Source: Micavibrio sp. UBA6139 (GTDB lineage: Bacteria > Pseudomonadota > Alphaproteobacteria > Micavibrionales > Micavibrionaceae). From it: a stretch of 64,000 nt of DNA. Where the stretch lies: contig DIVF01000054.1 in the NCBI GenBank assembly GCA_002423285.1, positions 1-64,000 on the forward strand, written 5' to 3'. Position numbers and translations under genes: made by a program. Below the pieces are notes generated by a model, which was not told the origin of the DNA, ran no database searches, and saw only the letters and a list, made by a program, of their open reading frames with translations. Below are positions 27,887 through 36,563 of the stretch, piece by piece (the first letter of the stretch is position 1; each line of letters begins with the position of its first letter).

Positions 27887-27963
27887 TGGCGTCCCCGGCG
27901 GGATTTGAACCCACGGCCTACGGTTTAGGAAACCGTTGCTCTATCCAGCTGAGCTACGGGGAC
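27887..27963 (-). tRNA. tRNA-Arg (anticodon CCT)
   Basis: 77 bases including encoded CCA. On the minus strand it reads GTCCCCG ... CGGGGAC in the acceptor stem, has a D-loop with AGCTGGA, an anticodon arm ACGGT-TTCCTAA-ACCGT with CCT, a five-base variable loop, and a T-arm GTGGG-TTCAAAT-CCCGC. It would read AGG codons. It sits between the SLC13 gene and a broken acyltransferase gene. Confidence 0.95.
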
Positions 27964-28032
27964 AGCATGGCGTAGAATATATATATGATTGGGCCGGGGC
28001 GATACACCTATCACCTGAAACCCCCAAGGATA

Positions 28033-29949
28033 TCAGTTGGTTGAGGCAGGGTTTTGGGCAAGAAAGCGGTCCAGATGGGGCCATAGATGCAGACCGCCAT
28101 ATTGATTCAAATGGTCTGTGTCCATGAACATAAAATGCCCGTCTTTGTCGAACGGCGTTTGCATGTGGGGCAGGGGATCAAAATAGGGAATCCCCAGATC
28201 GGCCAGAACAGGTTTCAAACTGTCATGCGATTCCGCAATCTTGGTGTTTGAATATACGGGGTCAATAGCCATGCAATTTTGGGCCGGGCGAGGGAACACT
28301 TTGGATACCAACAGGTTATTTTTAATGTGGCATTGATGCGGGTCATGTTCAAAAATTGGCACGCTGCCAAGGAAGTAGGTATTCTTATTATAGGCATCAA
28401 TTTTCTTCAGGGAGGCCTTAACCTCCTCCGTCCCCGTGGCCAGCATCAGGCCGAGGAAGACATATTGAATGCTCTTGTCTTGATCGAGTGTTTCATAAAA
28501 CGCCTTGCCCAGTTCCATGCAATAGGTATCGGCCTTGCCTTGGCGGATAATCGCCGCCTCGCTGTTAACGAAGGTGCGGCAGGCCCCGCGCAGGAAGATG
28601 CGTACAGTTAGGTTTTTGCTTTTTGCCCATTCCAAAACGGTTGGAATGTAATGGGCGGCGTGTGAATCTCCGGCAATAATGACTTCATAGCGGTCTTTAT
28701 TGGGGCCGATGATGCAGTCTTCGCGGTTGAATGCGCCGCCATCAACAGCACAGGTTTTGTAATGGTCATTGGCCCGCAGGATCGCCTTATCCGCCTTATA
28801 GGTCACGCGCCAGCCCGCTTCATTTTCATCCTTAATCAGATTCGATGAGACGACGAAGACAAGGATGGCTGCGAAGCCCAGACCCAAAACGCGCTTGGCA
28901 GGAATATTCATGCGGCGGAAAGGGGTTTCAACGAATTTGAAAGACAGCCACGCCAGTGCAAAGGACAAGATTGTGATGCTGATCTGTACCACTAGTGATA
29001 GTTCTGGCGAGAAATAGCTTTTGTAAAACGCAATCAGCGGCCAGTGCCACAGATAGAGCGAATAGGAAATCAGGCCCGTGAAAACGAGGGCACGGGAGGA
29101 AATAACCTTATGCGCAATCCCCGTGCCATGCTGCGCGGAGTAGATAAAGAGCGCAGCACCCAAACACGGGATAATCGCCTTCAATCCGGGAAACCCCGAT
29201 TCATGATAAAATAATACTGACAGGATAATCAGAATACAGCCGAGCATGGCGGCAATTTCAATGCCCCATTGCTTGCGCAACGGCGGAATAGCCCCAAGGC
29301 CAATCAACCCGCCCAGCGCCAATTCCCAACCACGTGAATGGAGCAGATAGAACGCATCAATCGCATTGGTGCGGACCATATATTCGCTGATGCCAAGGCT
29401 GAGGACCAATAAAACACACAGCACAATCACGGCCCGGCCAATGCCCCATAATTTATGGGTGAAGAATAAAACGAGCGGCCAGATCAGATAGAACTGCTCT
29501 TCTACCCCCAGTGACCAAGTGTGCAGCAGTGGATTGTTTTTGTTGCCGAGTGCGAAGTAATCAATTTCACGGCTGAACAGGATGTTTGAGATTTGTCCGC
29601 TGGCGGCGCGCAGCGCTTAAAAGAATTGCGAATATTCCCGCGCCCCCAAAAACAAAATGGCCGCCAATGATGTAATGAACAGCATGACAAAGAGAGCTGG
29701 GAAGATGCGTTTGATCCGCCGTGCGTAGAAATTGGCGAAGGAGAATGTACCAGACCCAATTTCACGCGCAATCAACTGGGTAATCAAAAAACCGGAGATG
29801 ATAAAGAAGACATCAACGCCAACGAACCCACCGCCAAAGAAGGTGATGTCCAGATGAAAGAGCAAAATGGCGAGAACCGAAATTCCGCGCAGCCCATCAA
29901 TATGTGGCAGATAACAAGGCGCACATTTTGTCATGGATGGGGCTTGCAT
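28033..29949 (-). pseudogene. Acyltransferase-3 / SGNH O-acetyltransferase (OafA-like), interrupted by in-frame TAA
   Basis: One reading frame of 639 codons encodes an OafA/YrhL-like membrane acyltransferase joined to a C-terminal SGNH domain. The N-terminal part has PHIDGLRGISVLAILLFH and GVDVFFIISGFLI; the middle has HTWSLGVEEQFYLIWPL; the SGNH domain has GDSHAAHY near residue 430 and DTDHLNQYGG near the end. A TAA at 29617-29619 (codon 111, after REYSQFF) breaks it in the same frame; sequence similarity to the family continues directly beyond it. A single substitution such as AAA to TAA explains this. Either a true pseudogene, a sequencing error or read-through. Intact function would O-acetylate cell-surface glycans. 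Confidence 0.85.
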
Positions 29950-29986
29950 GGATTATCAGTGTCCGTAATCAAGGATTTGCAAATGA

Positions 29987-30047
29987 ATTGAGTGGGTTAT
30001 AGTACGAATTGCGTGCGCACTCAATGCAGCTTTCATGTGCGTACGCA
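29987..30047. repeat. Nested inverted repeats upstream of the broken acyltransferase gene
   Basis: ATTGAGTG (29987-29994) pairs with CACTCAAT (30018-30025). TGCGTGCGCAC (30010-30020) pairs 10 of 11 with GTGCGTACGCA (30037-30047). They are mutually exclusive, next to the terminator at 30050. Confidence 0.5.
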
Positions 30048-30049
30048 GC

Positions 30050-30080
30050 AAAAAGCCCCGCTTGTTTTGCGGGGCTTTTT
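30050..30080. terminator. Intrinsic terminator, likely bidirectional
   Basis: AAAAAGCCCCGC, loop TTGTTTT, GCGGGGCTTTTT, with T-tracts in both directions. It follows the stop of the OmpA-like gene (minus strand, 30103). Confidence 0.85.
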
Positions 30081-30102
30081 AAAATTCTTTGCGCGTTCAA
30101 TT

Positions 30103-31281
30103 TCAGCGAATGAACAGATGAACTTCGCTGCTGCCGGCTTCTGGGCTTGGCATGTAGGACAGGTCGATCCGGTCCATGGTCAGGCCCATCTGGGTCAGGC
30201 TGCGGAGAACTTTTTCAGCATTGCGGCGGGCGCGAGTGCTTTCGATTGTGCTCTCGGCGGAGTTACCGCCGGTTGGGTGAACAGCCACCAGTTCAAAGCG
30301 GGCATTTGGATAACGCTGCAATGCTTCATTCACGGCCATGTAAACAGGCTGTTCATACGCAACGTTTGGTTTGTCGAAACGGATTTTAACCAGCGGGCGT
30401 GGTGCGCCAACAGGGGCCATTGCCATTGGTGAACCCATTCCGCCATCTGCGGCAAAGTTTGCAGGTTGCGCGCCGGAGAATGGACGGCTCGCCAGGCTCT
30501 TACCAAACAGATCACCTGTGGTAATCGCCAGTGACAGGGTGCGCAGATTGTTACGCTCTGTGCTCAGGTATGAAACAGTGCGGGTGATGTCATCGTTGAC
30601 CAAGTTCTGCAGACGTTCAATGGCGACGACGTTGTTGTTAACGGTGTCTTCCAGCTGGGCCAGACGGGCATGGTCTTCTTCAACCGCGCCGGACAGGCTG
30701 TAGGTAGCGCGAACAGATTCCAGCAGGAAGCCTGACATGCTGGCTGCGTTTGAAATCTCAACGGCCAGATCGTTCAGGCCAGACACGTTGGCGGCCAGTG
30801 ATTCAAGGCTGTTACGTGCAACCGACAGGCGCTTAATCAAGCGTGGGTTGCCCGGTGTGGTGCCGGATTGCAATTGGGTGCTGATGGTCGCGACATTGGC
30901 GTAGTATTCAGCAGATTGTGCCTGACCCTGACCTTGCAGAACATTCAGACGTTCCGCCAGATTGCCAACGGACCCTTGCAGTGAGAAAAATTCATTGCGC
31001 AGCGAGTCAACCTTGCGGCCAACAATCGTTTCGCCGCCATCGTAATAATCATTGCCCAGAACGCGGTCCATTGTGATGTCTTGTGCGCGTGCGGGTTTAG
31101 AATACAAACGGTTTTGCAATTCTTGTGGCAGGGGCTCATCGGTTACAACCAGCGCCGGTGGTTTTCCCGATGGCGCAGCATGTGCAACCCCGGTCATGCC
31201 TGTGGCAATTACAAAGGTTGAAACGGCGGCGAGCAAAAACGCAGCACGGGACGGAAATTGGAAAGCGGCCATGTGATTCAT
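30103..31281 (-). CDS. Exported OmpA-like-domain protein with coiled coil
   Basis: About 392 residues. A Sec signal peptide (FLLAAVSTFVIATGMTGVAHA) is followed by a long helical region (about 75-255, rich in Leu/Asn/Gln, heptad-like) and a C-terminal OmpA-type domain (about 300-393: VKIRFDKPNVAYEQPVYMAV; RARRNAEKVLRSLTQMGL). The motif that binds peptidoglycan in OmpA is only partly matched. Probably periplasmic, linking envelope layers. The start could be GTG 31284, ATG 31281 or ATG 31272; no ribosome-binding site decides. The function is unknown. Confidence 0.75.
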   Translation of the reverse strand: MNHMAAFQFPSRAAFLLAAVSTFVIATGMTGVAHAAPSGKPPALVVTDEPLPQELQNRLYSKPARAQDITMDRVLGNDYYDGGETIVGRKVDSLRNEFFSLQGSVGNLAERLNVLQGQGQAQSAEYYANVATISTQLQSGTTPGNPRLIKRLSVARNSLESLAANVSGLNDLAVEISNAASMSGFLLESVRATYSLSGAVEEDHARLAQLEDTVNNNVVAIERLQNLVNDDITRTVSYLSTERNNLRTLSLAITTGDLFGKSLASRPFSGAQPANFAADGGMGSPMAMAPVGAPRPLVKIRFDKPNVAYEQPVYMAVNEALQRYPNARFELVAVHPTGGNSAESTIESTRARRNAEKVLRSLTQMGLTMDRIDLSYMPSPEAGSSEVHLFIR

Positions 31282-31513
31282 CACTTTTATATGTCGATAA
31301 AAACCTCGCCTAAAATCACCTGTTAAGCCACAACTGTCAAGCGGTAGAAGGGCTTGGCTGGGGATTCATGCACACGGGCTCATTCGGGGCAGGGGTGGCA
31401 TTCCGGCGGAGGGGCGGGGCTTTCAGAAAAATGGTTAATGGGTAATCTAAACCCTTGCAAAGGGCCAAAACTTCCCCTATGTTCAGCGCGCTTTCAACAA
31501 AAAGCACCGGAAT

Positions 31514-31590
31514 GCGCCCGTAGCTCAATTGGATAGAGCACTTGACTACGAATCAAGAGGTTTCAGGTTCGACTCCTGACGGGCGCGCCA
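31514..31590 (+). tRNA. tRNA-Arg (anticodon ACG)
   Basis: 77 bases with encoded CCA. Acceptor stem GCGCCCG / CGGGCGC, D-loop with CAATTGGA, anticodon arm CTTGA-CTACGAA-TCAAG with ACG (A34 normally deaminated to inosine), T-arm CAGG-TTCGACT-CCTG. It reads CGT, CGC and CGA codons. The 229 bases upstream hold no gene. Confidence 0.96.
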
Positions 31591-31642
31591 TTTCCCCCTA
31601 AATTCCCCTAAATTGGCTTAATACCTTCGGCGCGGCCCTTTT

Positions 31643-32434
31643 TTAGGGCGCGGCGACTGTGGTCAATCCGGCCTGTTCCAGTAAATCGAGCCCTTCATCC
31701 CGGATCAGGGCCATGCCCAGATCGCCGCAGGATGAGTGCATTTCGCCAATCACCTTGTCGCCCGCCTGTAGGGCTGTGCCTGAAACGGGCAGGGTGTTGG
31801 CCGGGTCAAGGGTCTGGATGGTGATCAAATGTTTTTTGGTCAGGTCGCGGTAATGCATCCGCGCGGTCAGTTCCTGGCCCATGAAGCAGCCCTTGGTAAA
31901 TGACAATCCATTCAGGCGGTCCAGCCCGGATTCCATCGGCATGGCGCGTTCGGGTGTAAGGTCGCGGCTGCCGTCAGGAATGCCAAGGGTCAGGCGGTGA
32001 CGATCCCATAAATCAAATGGGGCATCAGGAATATGGGTCGGAGCGGTTGGGCCGCGCCAGCCAAGGGCCGCGTGGCGGGGGTCGGGCAAGGCATCCGCTG
32101 GGCCTGTGCCACTTCCGGCAAAAACATCAATTGTTTCAAGCCAATCAAGGGTGATTTTGGAGCGCAATTTGAATTTCTTCAAATTGGCCCAGAAATCTTG
32201 TGCGCGTTCTCCATCTTCACATTCAAGAAGCAGTGTATCATTTTGTTCTGAAATGAAAAAATCGTGCATAAAACGCCCCTGCGGCGTCAGCATCCAGCTA
32301 TAAAGGCAGGGTTGGGATTCCAGCAGGTTTACATCATTGGTGATCAACCCCTGCAGGAAGATTTTACGATCTTCGCCGCCGATGATAACGGCACCACGGT
32401 TTGGAAGTTTTACAAAAAAATCGCTGTTCATCAT
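31643..32434 (-). CDS. ygfZ: Folate-dependent tRNA/Fe-S protein YgfZ (GcvT-like)
   Basis: 263 residues. The YgfZ signature is in FTKGCFMGQELTARMHYRD (about 176-194), containing KGCxxGQE. The N-terminal half (GGEDRKIFLQGLITNDVNLL) is the aminomethyltransferase-like folate-binding fold. YgfZ helps iron-sulfur cluster enzymes and tRNA methylthiolation. The C-terminal region (ALIRDEGLDLLEQAGLTTV) is short but normal for this class. Two adjacent ATG codons are possible starts (32434 or 32431). It is divergent from a glycosyltransferase across 56 bases. Confidence 0.9.
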   Translation of the reverse strand: MMNSDFFVKLPNRGAVIIGGEDRKIFLQGLITNDVNLLESQPCLYSWMLTPQGRFMHDFFISEQNDTLLLECEDGERAQDFWANLKKFKLRSKITLDWLETIDVFAGSGTGPADALPDPRHAALGWRGPTAPTHIPDAPFDLWDRHRLTLGIPDGSRDLTPERAMPMESGLDRLNGLSFTKGCFMGQELTARMHYRDLTKKHLITIQTLDPANTLPVSGTALQAGDKVIGEMHSSCGDLGMALIRDEGLDLLEQAGLTTVAAP

Positions 32435-32490
32435 TCTTGGTTTTTCTGAAGCCCATTAACTCTATTCATGAACTATGGCATGATCGGGTC

Positions 32491-33498
32491 ATGTCAAACC
32501 AGCCCGCCATCGAACGTATCCTTTTTATCACATCTAACCGTCTGGGCGATGCAGTTCTCTCAACGGGGGTGCTGAATTATATTCTGCAAAATCATCCCAC
32601 GGCCAAGGTCACTGTGGCGTGCGGTTTTTTACCCTCTAGTTTGTTTGCAGGTTATCCGGCGCTGGAGCGGGTCATTCCCTTTAAAAAGGAAAAGCATAAC
32701 CGCCATTGGTTGCGCCTGTGGACCCAAGTGGTCACGACGCGGTGGGATATGGTGATTGATTTCCGGAATTCTGCAATTTCGCGCCTGATCCCGGCGCATA
32801 AACGTTTTATCTATGGCCCCCATATTGACCAGACCCGGCACAAGGTTGAACAGGCCGCGCAGATGATGCGCCTGAATACGGTTCCAAACCCGGCCCTATG
32901 GTTTTCCCCCGAACAACAGGCGGCGGCGGCCACGTTGATTCCGGATGGCACGCCAGTCTTGGGAATTGGTCCTACCGCAAACTGGGCAGGGAAGACCTGG
33001 GCGGCGGAGCATTTTATTGAGGTGATTAAGATTCTGACTGGGCCGGATGGCATTTTACCCGGCGCCCGGGTGGCGGTGTTTGCCGCACCGGGGGAGGAAG
33101 CGCAGGCTTTGCCCGTCTTTGAATCCATTCCTGCGGATCGCCGTATTGATGTCATTGCGAAGTGTGATCCCGGAACGGTGGCGGCGGCGTTGGCGCGATG
33201 TACCCTTTATATCGGGCATGATAGCGGGTTGATGCATTCGGCTGCGGCGGCGGGAACACCAACGGTTGGGTTATTTGGGCCAAGCTGGCCGCATTTGTAT
33301 GGTCCATGGGGGGGGCATACAACGTATGTGTCCACACCAGAAAATTTTGATCAATTGATTGATTTCGACGGGTTCAGCCCCAAAACCGTTGGGTCATTGA
33401 TGGGTACATTGACAGTGGATGCCGTTGTGCGTTGTGTTCAAAATTTTTGGGGGCCTATTGCAAATTCTGCAACACGCCCCCAAAGGAAAACAAATTAG
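32491..33498 (+). CDS. Glycosyltransferase family 9 (heptosyltransferase-like)
   Basis: 335 residues from ATG 32491; the frame begins at 32401 inside ygfZ, and the family start is ILFITSNRLGDAVLSTGVL, close to MSNQPAIER. The C-terminal ADP-sugar-binding part has VLGIGPTANWAGKTWAAEHF, YIGHDSGLMHSAAAAGTPTVGLFGPS and PWGGHTTYV, as in ADP-heptose:LPS heptosyltransferases. It would build the lipopolysaccharide inner core. No other core genes adjoin it, so its exact acceptor is unknown. The last 50 bases hold a strong hairpin that may terminate the opposite gene. Confidence 0.88.
   Translation: MSNQPAIERILFITSNRLGDAVLSTGVLNYILQNHPTAKVTVACGFLPSSLFAGYPALERVIPFKKEKHNRHWLRLWTQVVTTRWDMVIDFRNSAISRLIPAHKRFIYGPHIDQTRHKVEQAAQMMRLNTVPNPALWFSPEQQAAAATLIPDGTPVLGIGPTANWAGKTWAAEHFIEVIKILTGPDGILPGARVAVFAAPGEEAQALPVFESIPADRRIDVIAKCDPGTVAAALARCTLYIGHDSGLMHSAAAAGTPTVGLFGPSWPHLYGPWGGHTTYVSTPENFDQLIDFDGFSPKTVGSLMGTLTVDAVVRCVQNFWGPIANSATRPQRKTN
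33446..33484 (-). terminator. Hairpin in 3' coding end of the glycosyltransferase gene
   Basis: TTTGGGGGC (33446-33454) pairs with GCCCCCAAA (33476-33484), with an inner TTGCA/TGCAA pair. On the minus strand it ends CCCCCAAAAATTTT, just beyond the stop (33510) of the lipoprotein gene. It is related in core sequence to the window's G5C/GC5 palindromes. Confidence 0.45.
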
Positions 33499-33509
33499 GT
33501 TTTGAACGA

Positions 33510-34055
33510 TTAGTTGTTCAGGCCGTCATAGTCACCCTTTTTAACGGGTGTAACAACACGCTCGCCAGAATTGGTGCGGCGACGTTCGGTCAGGATGGTT
33601 TCAACATAGGTTTCGCGTGCTTCTGTCGCTACGTCGTATGGCAGGTATTGAACCCGTTCCCATCCGGCGAACTGCATGCAGGTTTCAAAGTCATGATAGT
33701 TGGAATGTTCGGCGCGCAGGTAACCATCGCGTTCCGGTGTTTCCCATGCGGCCAGTTTGCCTTCGGATGATTCCGGATCAGGAATATTGCCGTTTTTATC
33801 TGGATCAGCAGGCATGGCCTTGCGGATCGCACCGAGGCGTTGCAGTTCTTTTGTTTCGTTTGTGCAGCGGGCAATATCCTTGAACAGCATTTGCTGCGCC
33901 TTTGGACCACGTTGCCAAACAGCCGAGGATGTTTCAGCGCGTTGCCAGTAATGGCCGTTTGCCGTTTCAATATTTTTGGCCGGCATCGTGTCGCAGGCCG
34001 TTAAGCCCAAAAAGGCAACACCAGAGAGAACAAGCGCGAATGAGGTTTTTTTCAT
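33510..34055 (-). CDS. Outer-membrane-type lipoprotein, unknown function
   Basis: 181 residues. A lipoprotein signal peptide (MKKTSFALVLSGVAFLGLTAC) ends with the lipobox LTAC, so Cys21 is lipidated; Asp follows it, which in E. coli rules retains a protein in the inner membrane. The mature part has a Trp/Tyr-rich segment, two further Cys (RCTNETKEL and ETCMQFAGWERV) and a basic end (TILTERRRTNSGERV). I recognise no family. The block DFETCMQFAGWERVQYLPYD resembles small surface proteins seen in alphaproteobacteria. It follows the YejA-type gene, 120 bases further on, possibly without shared transcription. Confidence 0.7.
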   Translation of the reverse strand: MKKTSFALVLSGVAFLGLTACDTMPAKNIETANGHYWQRAETSSAVWQRGPKAQQMLFKDIARCTNETKELQRLGAIRKAMPADPDKNGNIPDPESSEGKLAAWETPERDGYLRAEHSNYHDFETCMQFAGWERVQYLPYDVATEARETYVETILTERRRTNSGERVVTPVKKGDYDGLNN

Positions 34056-34174
34056 GAAGGGTCGGGCCCGTGAATCGAGAAAAGGTTAATAACGGAGTCA
34101 AGGATAGCAAGACTGCGGGGGCGGCTCAATAGCCCAACAAGGCTTCAACGCAGGTTTCCCCGGCTGTTCGGGGC

Positions 34175-35959
34175 TTATTTTGCACTTTCCCACCATGTTT
34201 CCACGACCATGCCGTAAAGCGGGGTGGTTTCTGGCCTGTGGATGGTTTTCTTGCGGGCCACAAAATCAGCCCCCGGATAGTAAAGCGGGATGGTGTATTG
34301 CCCCGATAACAACACCCGGTCGAGGGCGCGGACATGGGCGACAAGGTCGTCATAGGTCGTGGCCCGGGCAATCTGATCGGCAATGGCATCAACGGCAGGT
34401 ACGCAAATCCCTGCATAATTCCACCGTGCCGGTTGCTTCGCCGCTTCACAGCCCCAATACAAAATCTGTTCCGTACCCGGTGATAAAGTGGACAGCCAGT
34501 AATACAAAACCATGTCGTAATCATAGTCATTCAAGCGGCCCAAAAACGCAGCCGCATCCAAAACGCGAACATTGGCGGTGATGCCAAGGCGTTTCAAACC
34601 GCGCGTGAAGGACAGGGCCAGTTTTTCATCATCGGGGGAACCGAGCAGAACTTCGAAATTAAACGCCGCGCCTGTTTTTACATTCACGCGCTTGCCGTCT
34701 TTAATCACCCATCCGGCGGCCTTTAGCAATTCATCGGCGCGGCGGAGGTTTTCACGCATCAATTCCGGTGTTCCGGTTGATGGCGGTTGCGGGGCAGGGC
34801 CAAAGACGGACTCGGGCAGGTCAGCTTTAAACGGTTCCAGAATTTTCAACTGCACATCATCCGGCATACCCGTGGCCGCCAGAAGGGAGTTGGGGTAGTA
34901 GCTGTTCACCTGCTTATACAGCCCATAAAATAAATTATCGTTCAGCCATTTGAAATCGAGCGATAAGCCTAACGCTTCACGCACGCGAATATCATCAAAT
35001 GGCGGGCGGCGCATGTTGAAGATCAGGGAATTGACCCGTTCCGGGCGGCCATGCTGCAAAGTTTCCTTGACCAGCTCACCGGATTGAATGGCGGGAATGT
35101 CGTAACCCTTGGCCCATTTATTCGCATCCCATTCACGGCGCAAATCAATCTGGCCGGATTTAAATGCTTCAAAGGCCACCGTGTCGTCACGGTAATAATC
35201 AAAGACGATGCGGTCAAAATTATATTGCCCCTTATTGACAGGCAGATCAGCCGCCCAGTAATTGGGGATGCGTTCATAGGTAATGCTGCGGCCTGGATCG
35301 AGGCTTGCGACTTTATAAGGGCCGCTGGCCATGGGGGTATCAAGCGTGGATGAATCAAAATTTCGTCCGCTCCACCATGTCTTTGACAACACTGGCATCA
35401 TCGCCAGAATCATAATGGTTTCGCGGTCATACCCTTCACCCAAGGCAAAATGCACGGTGTGGCCGTCAATTTTATCAACCTTGCTGACCAGTTTATAAAC
35501 GCGGCGCATATTGGGGCGGCCTTGATCGCGCAAGGTTTCAAAGGAAAAGATCACATCATCCGCCGTGATCGGCGTGCCGTCTTGGAATGTTGCTTTCTTA
35601 TTTAAGAAGAAGGTGATGGCAGAACGATCTTCCGGCACATCGACTTTTTCAGCAATCAGGGGATACATCGTAAACGCTTCATCCCACACCCGTGCCATCA
35701 GGCGGTCATGGACATAGGCCAGACCTTGCGCGGCCTTGCCCTTAATGGCGTAGGGGTTGAGGCTGTCATAAGACCCAATCGCCGCCTGACGCAACGTGCC
35801 ACTCTTTGGTGCATCCGGGTTCGCGTAATCAACATGGGTAAAATCGGGGGCGTATTTGGGCGTGCCATGCATCGACAAGGCATAAAGAACTTCCGCCTTT
35901 GCCGGGACCGCAGCAAAGCACAGGACAATTGTCAGCAGTTGGATTAGAATCTTTCCCAT
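34175..35959 (-). CDS. Extracellular solute-binding protein, family 5 (YejA/OppA-type)
   Basis: 594 residues from ATG 35959; the open frame extends to 36082 but MGKILIQLLTIVLCFAAVPA is a proper Sec signal peptide and decides the start. The protein has the family 5 pattern: FLNKKATFQDGTPITADDVI, PMASGPYKVASLDPGRSITYER, FEAFKSGQIDLRRE, INDVREALGL-like block (DIRVREALGLSLDFKWLN) and the end NWYY-like WWESAK. Length and text suit YejA-type peptide or microcin C binding proteins. No yejB/E/F permease genes are downstream, so it is an orphan here. Its start codon shares bases with the divergent macro-domain gene. Confidence 0.88.
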   Translation of the reverse strand: MGKILIQLLTIVLCFAAVPAKAEVLYALSMHGTPKYAPDFTHVDYANPDAPKSGTLRQAAIGSYDSLNPYAIKGKAAQGLAYVHDRLMARVWDEAFTMYPLIAEKVDVPEDRSAITFFLNKKATFQDGTPITADDVIFSFETLRDQGRPNMRRVYKLVSKVDKIDGHTVHFALGEGYDRETIMILAMMPVLSKTWWSGRNFDSSTLDTPMASGPYKVASLDPGRSITYERIPNYWAADLPVNKGQYNFDRIVFDYYRDDTVAFEAFKSGQIDLRREWDANKWAKGYDIPAIQSGELVKETLQHGRPERVNSLIFNMRRPPFDDIRVREALGLSLDFKWLNDNLFYGLYKQVNSYYPNSLLAATGMPDDVQLKILEPFKADLPESVFGPAPQPPSTGTPELMRENLRRADELLKAAGWVIKDGKRVNVKTGAAFNFEVLLGSPDDEKLALSFTRGLKRLGITANVRVLDAAAFLGRLNDYDYDMVLYYWLSTLSPGTEQILYWGCEAAKQPARWNYAGICVPAVDAIADQIARATTYDDLVAHVRALDRVLLSGQYTIPLYYPGADFVARKKTIHRPETTPLYGMVVETWWESAK

Positions 35960-36539
35960 GTCAGATGTGATAGCAGAGCCATCCCCCCGTTCCAACCGTG
36001 ATTTAATCAACAAAATACGGCTGATCGAGGGCGATTTAACGGCACAAAGCGATGTTGATGTCATTGTTGGGTCCATTTCCACCGCATTAAAGGTGGATGG
36101 AAGCCTGAATCAGTCCCTGATTCGCGCCGCCGGACAGCAATTTGACGATTTTATCGTCGAAAACATCTATAAACCCCGCCCGGGGGATGTTTTTGAGGTT
36201 CCGCCCTATAATATCCCGGTTCCCCACGTCTTTTTCGCCGTCACCCCGGATTGGAAAGATTCGCTCGATTTCGAAGATCGCGACCTGATCCGCTGTTACC
36301 GGGGGGCCATGCAGATGGCCGAAAAAATGAAACTGACCCGCATCGCTTTCCCGGCCCTCGGCACAGGCCGTAAAAAATACCCGCTCCGCCGCGCCGCACG
36401 CCTCGCCATCAACGGCATCATGGACCGCATGACAACTCACTTCGAAGAAGTCCGTATCGTCTGCAACCGCCGTGAACAATATGATGCCTTCGCCGAATGG
36501 CTAACCCATTACGGCCACGAAAATCCAGCAGGGAAATAA
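35958..36539 (+). CDS. Macro-domain protein with degenerate ligand loop
   Basis: 193 residues. The macro fold is visible as IRLIEGDLTAQSDVDVIVGS (20-39), SLNQSLIRAAG (49-59), KPRPGDVFEVPPYNIP, and AFPALGTGRKKYPLRRAARL. The usual loop is VNAANxxLxGGGGVDGAIHRAAG; here it reads GSISTALKVDGSLNQSLIRAAG, so the ribose-contacting Asn and the glycine-rich run are lost. It may bind a different ADP-ribose-like ligand. The ATG at 35958 overlaps the ATG of the divergent yejA-type gene (sharing the CATG), and no ribosome-binding site is seen; the start could lie downstream. Confidence 0.75.
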   Translation: MSDVIAEPSPRSNRDLINKIRLIEGDLTAQSDVDVIVGSISTALKVDGSLNQSLIRAAGQQFDDFIVENIYKPRPGDVFEVPPYNIPVPHVFFAVTPDWKDSLDFEDRDLIRCYRGAMQMAEKMKLTRIAFPALGTGRKKYPLRRAARLAINGIMDRMTTHFEEVRIVCNRREQYDAFAEWLTHYGHENPAGK

Positions 36540-36563
36540 GAGGAAATATTGAAGGGGTCGTTT

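Noticed and set aside
29431..29616. Frameshift in the acyltransferase gene
   Set aside because: The translation on both sides of 29617 is in the same frame, so a single nonsense codon explains the break.
27887..29949. tRNA-Arg(CCT) as an integration site for a genomic island
   Set aside because: No integrase, no duplicated tRNA 3' end and no mobile genes near; the tRNA 3' end faces the SLC13 gene.
31337..31528. Minus-strand frame just upstream of tRNA-Arg(ACG)
   Set aside because: It overlaps the tRNA gene and has no ribosome-binding site or family text.
34126..34530. Minus-strand open frame within the YejA-type gene's end
   Set aside because: Overlaps the family-matched yejA-type reading frame in another phase; no ribosome-binding site and Arg/Pro-rich text typical of a shadow.
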